Source: 0-14-0-80-60-11 sp049322355 (GTDB lineage Bacteria > Desulfobacterota > Desulfobaccia > Desulfobaccales > 0-14-0-80-60-11). From it: a stretch of DNA of 64,000 bases. The notes below the pieces were generated by a model. The model worked only from the letters and a program-made list of their open reading frames with translations, did not search any database and was not told the DNA's origin. Positions 61,886-64,000 of the stretch are shown here, one piece after another. Made by a program: the position numbers and the translations under genes. Within the stretch, counting starts at the first letter, position 1. Each line of letters starts with the position of its first letter. The stretch covers positions 91,601 to 155,600 of the forward strand of contig JBMORG010000025.1 of the NCBI GenBank assembly GCA_049322355.1. The letters run 5' to 3'.

Positions 61886-63808
61886 ATGATTATTTCTCTC
61901 ATCGGCCAACCCAACTGCGGCAAGAGCACCATTTTCAATTACTTCAGCGGCTACAAGGCCGCAGTCTCCAATTTTCCCGGCACCACGGTGAAATATACAG
62001 TGAGCCAGGTGGTGTTCGAAGCCGAGGAACTCACCTGCGTGGATCTGCCCGGGGTCTATTCCCTCACCTCCATCGACCCGGCGGAACGGGAATCCCGAAA
62101 CTACCTCCTGGCGGGAAAATCCGACGTCATCATCAATGTCATCGACGCCTCTCTCCTGGGTCGCAGCCTGGAACTCACCCTGGAGTTGATGAGCCTGGAG
62201 CGTCCCCTGGTGGTGGCTTTGAACATGATGGATGAGGCCGCCCGCAAAGGCATTGTGATCGACGCAGCCAAACTTTCCGAGCAGTTGGGGGTGCCGGTGG
62301 TGACCACCGTGGCCGCGGCGGGCCGGGGTCTCACCGGTCTGTTGCGGGCTGCGGTGAGCGCCGGGCGGGCCGGGGTGCTTCCTGCCCAGATCCAGTTCAG
62401 TCGCGACGTGGAAGAGGAGATCGACTCCCTGGCGGACCAGTTGGATTTCAGGTTTTCCCAGGAAATGGGGCTGCCCTGGCGCTTTATGCTGGTGAAGGCC
62501 CTGGAGGACGACCCCTACGTCATCGAAGAGATGGGGCGCCGGAATCAGGAGGCCGTCCACTGGGTGAAAAACAGCCAGAAGATTTTGGCCCAATCTCACG
62601 GCCGGCCCCCGGAAACCGTAATCTCTTCTGAGCGCCACGCCTTGAGCGTCAATCTGTTCGAGCAGGTGGCCAAGGTTAAGCCCGCGGAAAAACCCGACTG
62701 GCGAGAGCGCCTGGATCGGATCGCCACTCACAGGTTTTGGGGCTATGTGGTCCTGGTGGCGGTCCTGGCGGGGTTCTTCCTGGTCGTCTTCAAAGTGGGG
62801 CAGTACGTTGAAGAATTTTTCATAAGTTATCTAACCGCGGCCCAGGATCTGGCCAAGGCGCGGCTGGGAGTTCAAACCCTCACCTATAGTGTCGTGGAAG
62901 GCCTGCTCATGGGCATCTTCGGCGGGGTGGCCATTGTGCTGCCGTACCTCTTGCCGTTCCTCATCGGCCTGGCCCTTTTGGAGGACAGCGGCTATTTGCC
63001 CCGGGTCGCGTTCCTGATGGACAATCTCATGCACTTCCTGGGGCTCCACGGCAAGTCCATCATTCCCTTCATCCTGGGCTACGGCTGCAGCGTGCCCGCG
63101 GTGATGGCCACCCGCATCCTGGAAAGCCCCCGGGACCGCCTGGTGGTCTCCATGCTGGCGGTGCTGGTCCCCTGTTCGGCCCGCTCGGTGATCATCTTCG
63201 CGCTGGTGGCCTACGCCCTGGGGCCTTACTGGGCCTTGGGGGTTTACTTCCTTAACCTGGTGATCATTGCCCTCCTGGGAAAAGTGTCCACCTGGATTCT
63301 GCCCGAGGTTTCTCCGGGGCTGCTGATGGAGATTCCGGAGTACCGGTTCCCCACCTTCAAGAATGTGGCCCGCAAATCGTGGCACACCCTCAAAGAATTC
63401 ATCGTGGTGGCCTGGCCCATCCTGATTGTGGGCAGCCTCATCCTGAGCCTTTTGCAGTTCTGGCACCTGGAGGTCTATGTCAACGCTCTCTGCTGGCCTT
63501 TTACCTATATTTTGGGTTTGCCGGACGAGGTGGGGACCACGTTGATCTTCGGGATCATGCGCAAGGAACTGGCCCTGGTGATGCTCGCCGAGGCCCTGGG
63601 CACCCCCCAGATCACCACGGCCATGACCCTGACCCAACTCCTCACTTTCACCATTTTTGTGCTGTTCTACGTGCCCTGCGCCTCCACCATCGCGGCCATG
63701 AGCCGGGAGTTGGGCTGGAAAGGCGCCGCCACGGCCGCGGGCTTGTCCCTCATCCTGGCCTTGATTTTGGGATTGTTGACCAGAGGCTTCGGGGCGATGG
63801 TGTTCTAA
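61886..63808 (+). CDS. feoB: Ferrous iron transporter FeoB
   Basis: 640 residues from the ATG at 61886. The N-terminal GTPase has G1 GQPNCGKST (residues 7-15), G3 DLPGVYSL and G4 NMMD; residues to about 270 include the GDI helices. The membrane part has the two Gate regions (LPYLLPFLIGLALLEDSGYL with GYGCSVPAVMATR, and IMRKELALVMLAEAL with VPCASTIAAMSREL). It imports Fe2+. No feoA is adjacent; the C-terminal cytoplasmic extension of E. coli FeoB is absent. AAGGAGAG lies about 20 bases upstream, farther than usual. Confidence 0.96.
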   Translation: MIISLIGQPNCGKSTIFNYFSGYKAAVSNFPGTTVKYTVSQVVFEAEELTCVDLPGVYSLTSIDPAERESRNYLLAGKSDVIINVIDASLLGRSLELTLELMSLERPLVVALNMMDEAARKGIVIDAAKLSEQLGVPVVTTVAAAGRGLTGLLRAAVSAGRAGVLPAQIQFSRDVEEEIDSLADQLDFRFSQEMGLPWRFMLVKALEDDPYVIEEMGRRNQEAVHWVKNSQKILAQSHGRPPETVISSERHALSVNLFEQVAKVKPAEKPDWRERLDRIATHRFWGYVVLVAVLAGFFLVVFKVGQYVEEFFISYLTAAQDLAKARLGVQTLTYSVVEGLLMGIFGGVAIVLPYLLPFLIGLALLEDSGYLPRVAFLMDNLMHFLGLHGKSIIPFILGYGCSVPAVMATRILESPRDRLVVSMLAVLVPCSARSVIIFALVAYALGPYWALGVYFLNLVIIALLGKVSTWILPEVSPGLLMEIPEYRFPTFKNVARKSWHTLKEFIVVAWPILIVGSLILSLLQFWHLEVYVNALCWPFTYILGLPDEVGTTLIFGIMRKELALVMLAEALGTPQITTAMTLTQLLTFTIFVLFYVPCASTIAAMSRELGWKGAATAAGLSLILALILGLLTRGFGAMVF

Positions 63809-64000
63809 GAAAGTTGAGGGGAGGAGCGTGGACCATATTCCATAAGGGTCCCACCCTTTGCAGTTTTAGATAATGGCAAGCTGTACGTAATAAAGTCTGT
63901 TTTTTCTATTGATTGTGGTGGGTTAGGTGCTCCTTTTTCTCGCATCATTCCATTTCTGTCAAGCGATTTTTAATAGAGCCCTCCTTTCCGGGGGAGTCGA

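Overview
The window looks like a piece of a chromosome from an anaerobic, Gram-negative bacterium of the Desulfobacterota (former Deltaproteobacteria; sulfate-reducing or syntrophic type). The reasons are a heterodisulfide-reductase-type HdrA with an in-frame UGA (probable selenocysteine) followed by MvhD and an Fe-S partner, a four-subunit 2-oxoacid:ferredoxin oxidoreductase, an EtfA with an N-terminal two-cluster ferredoxin domain next to an acyl-CoA dehydrogenase, FeoB, a heptose-nucleotide enzyme and a SurA-like periplasmic chaperone. Assignment below phylum level is not possible from this sequence. Coding DNA is GC-rich; a few genes (42165-44264, 26865-27656, 50985-51362) are visibly more AT-rich.

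Layout. 1-430: end of a VapC toxin gene and its Phd/YefM-type antitoxin behind a perfect 27-bp palindromic operator. 567-5253: promoter, hdrA (Sec), mvhD, Fe-S subunit, terminator. 5300-6058: a single-gene CsrA-FliW fusion. 6644-18137: housekeeping run with mfd, a SurA-like foldase, asnS, a Spy/CpxP-like gene, def-fmt-DUF116 and rsmB. 18538-23594: small gene, purL, NIL-domain ferredoxin, MFS carrier. 23760-26078 (minus): comF, rfaE2, gpmA. 26100-26872: a gene-free GC-rich stretch ending in a good intrinsic terminator, a candidate structured RNA. 28386-34243: PHP phosphoesterase, DUF151 nuclease and miaB on minus; rhomboid, PAS, DUF296 and inositol monophosphatase on plus. 34346-36145: TPR protein.

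36341-49698 is a dispersed tryptophan locus: a leader peptide (three Trp codons) with a classical attenuator, trpE, trpG, then korDABC and a large beta-helix/membrane protein, then trpD, trpC, trpF, a small membrane protein, trpB and trpA. 50198-51362: acetyltransferase and holin-like gene. 51563-56201 (minus): fabG-acpP-rpiB-glyA-nrdR-ribD. 56359-61651 (minus): yceD-rpmF-acyl-CoA dehydrogenase, etfB, a methyltransferase, etfA. 61886-63808: feoB.

Intergenic DNA is unusually rich in short palindromic and terminal-inverted-repeat elements belonging to at least seven families, some nested in one another and some sitting exactly on stop codons. The strongest points for a second look are the Sec-HdrA, the CsrA-FliW fusion, the trp attenuator with a second tandem terminator, the candidate long RNA at 26.1-26.9 kb and the small inverted-repeat elements.
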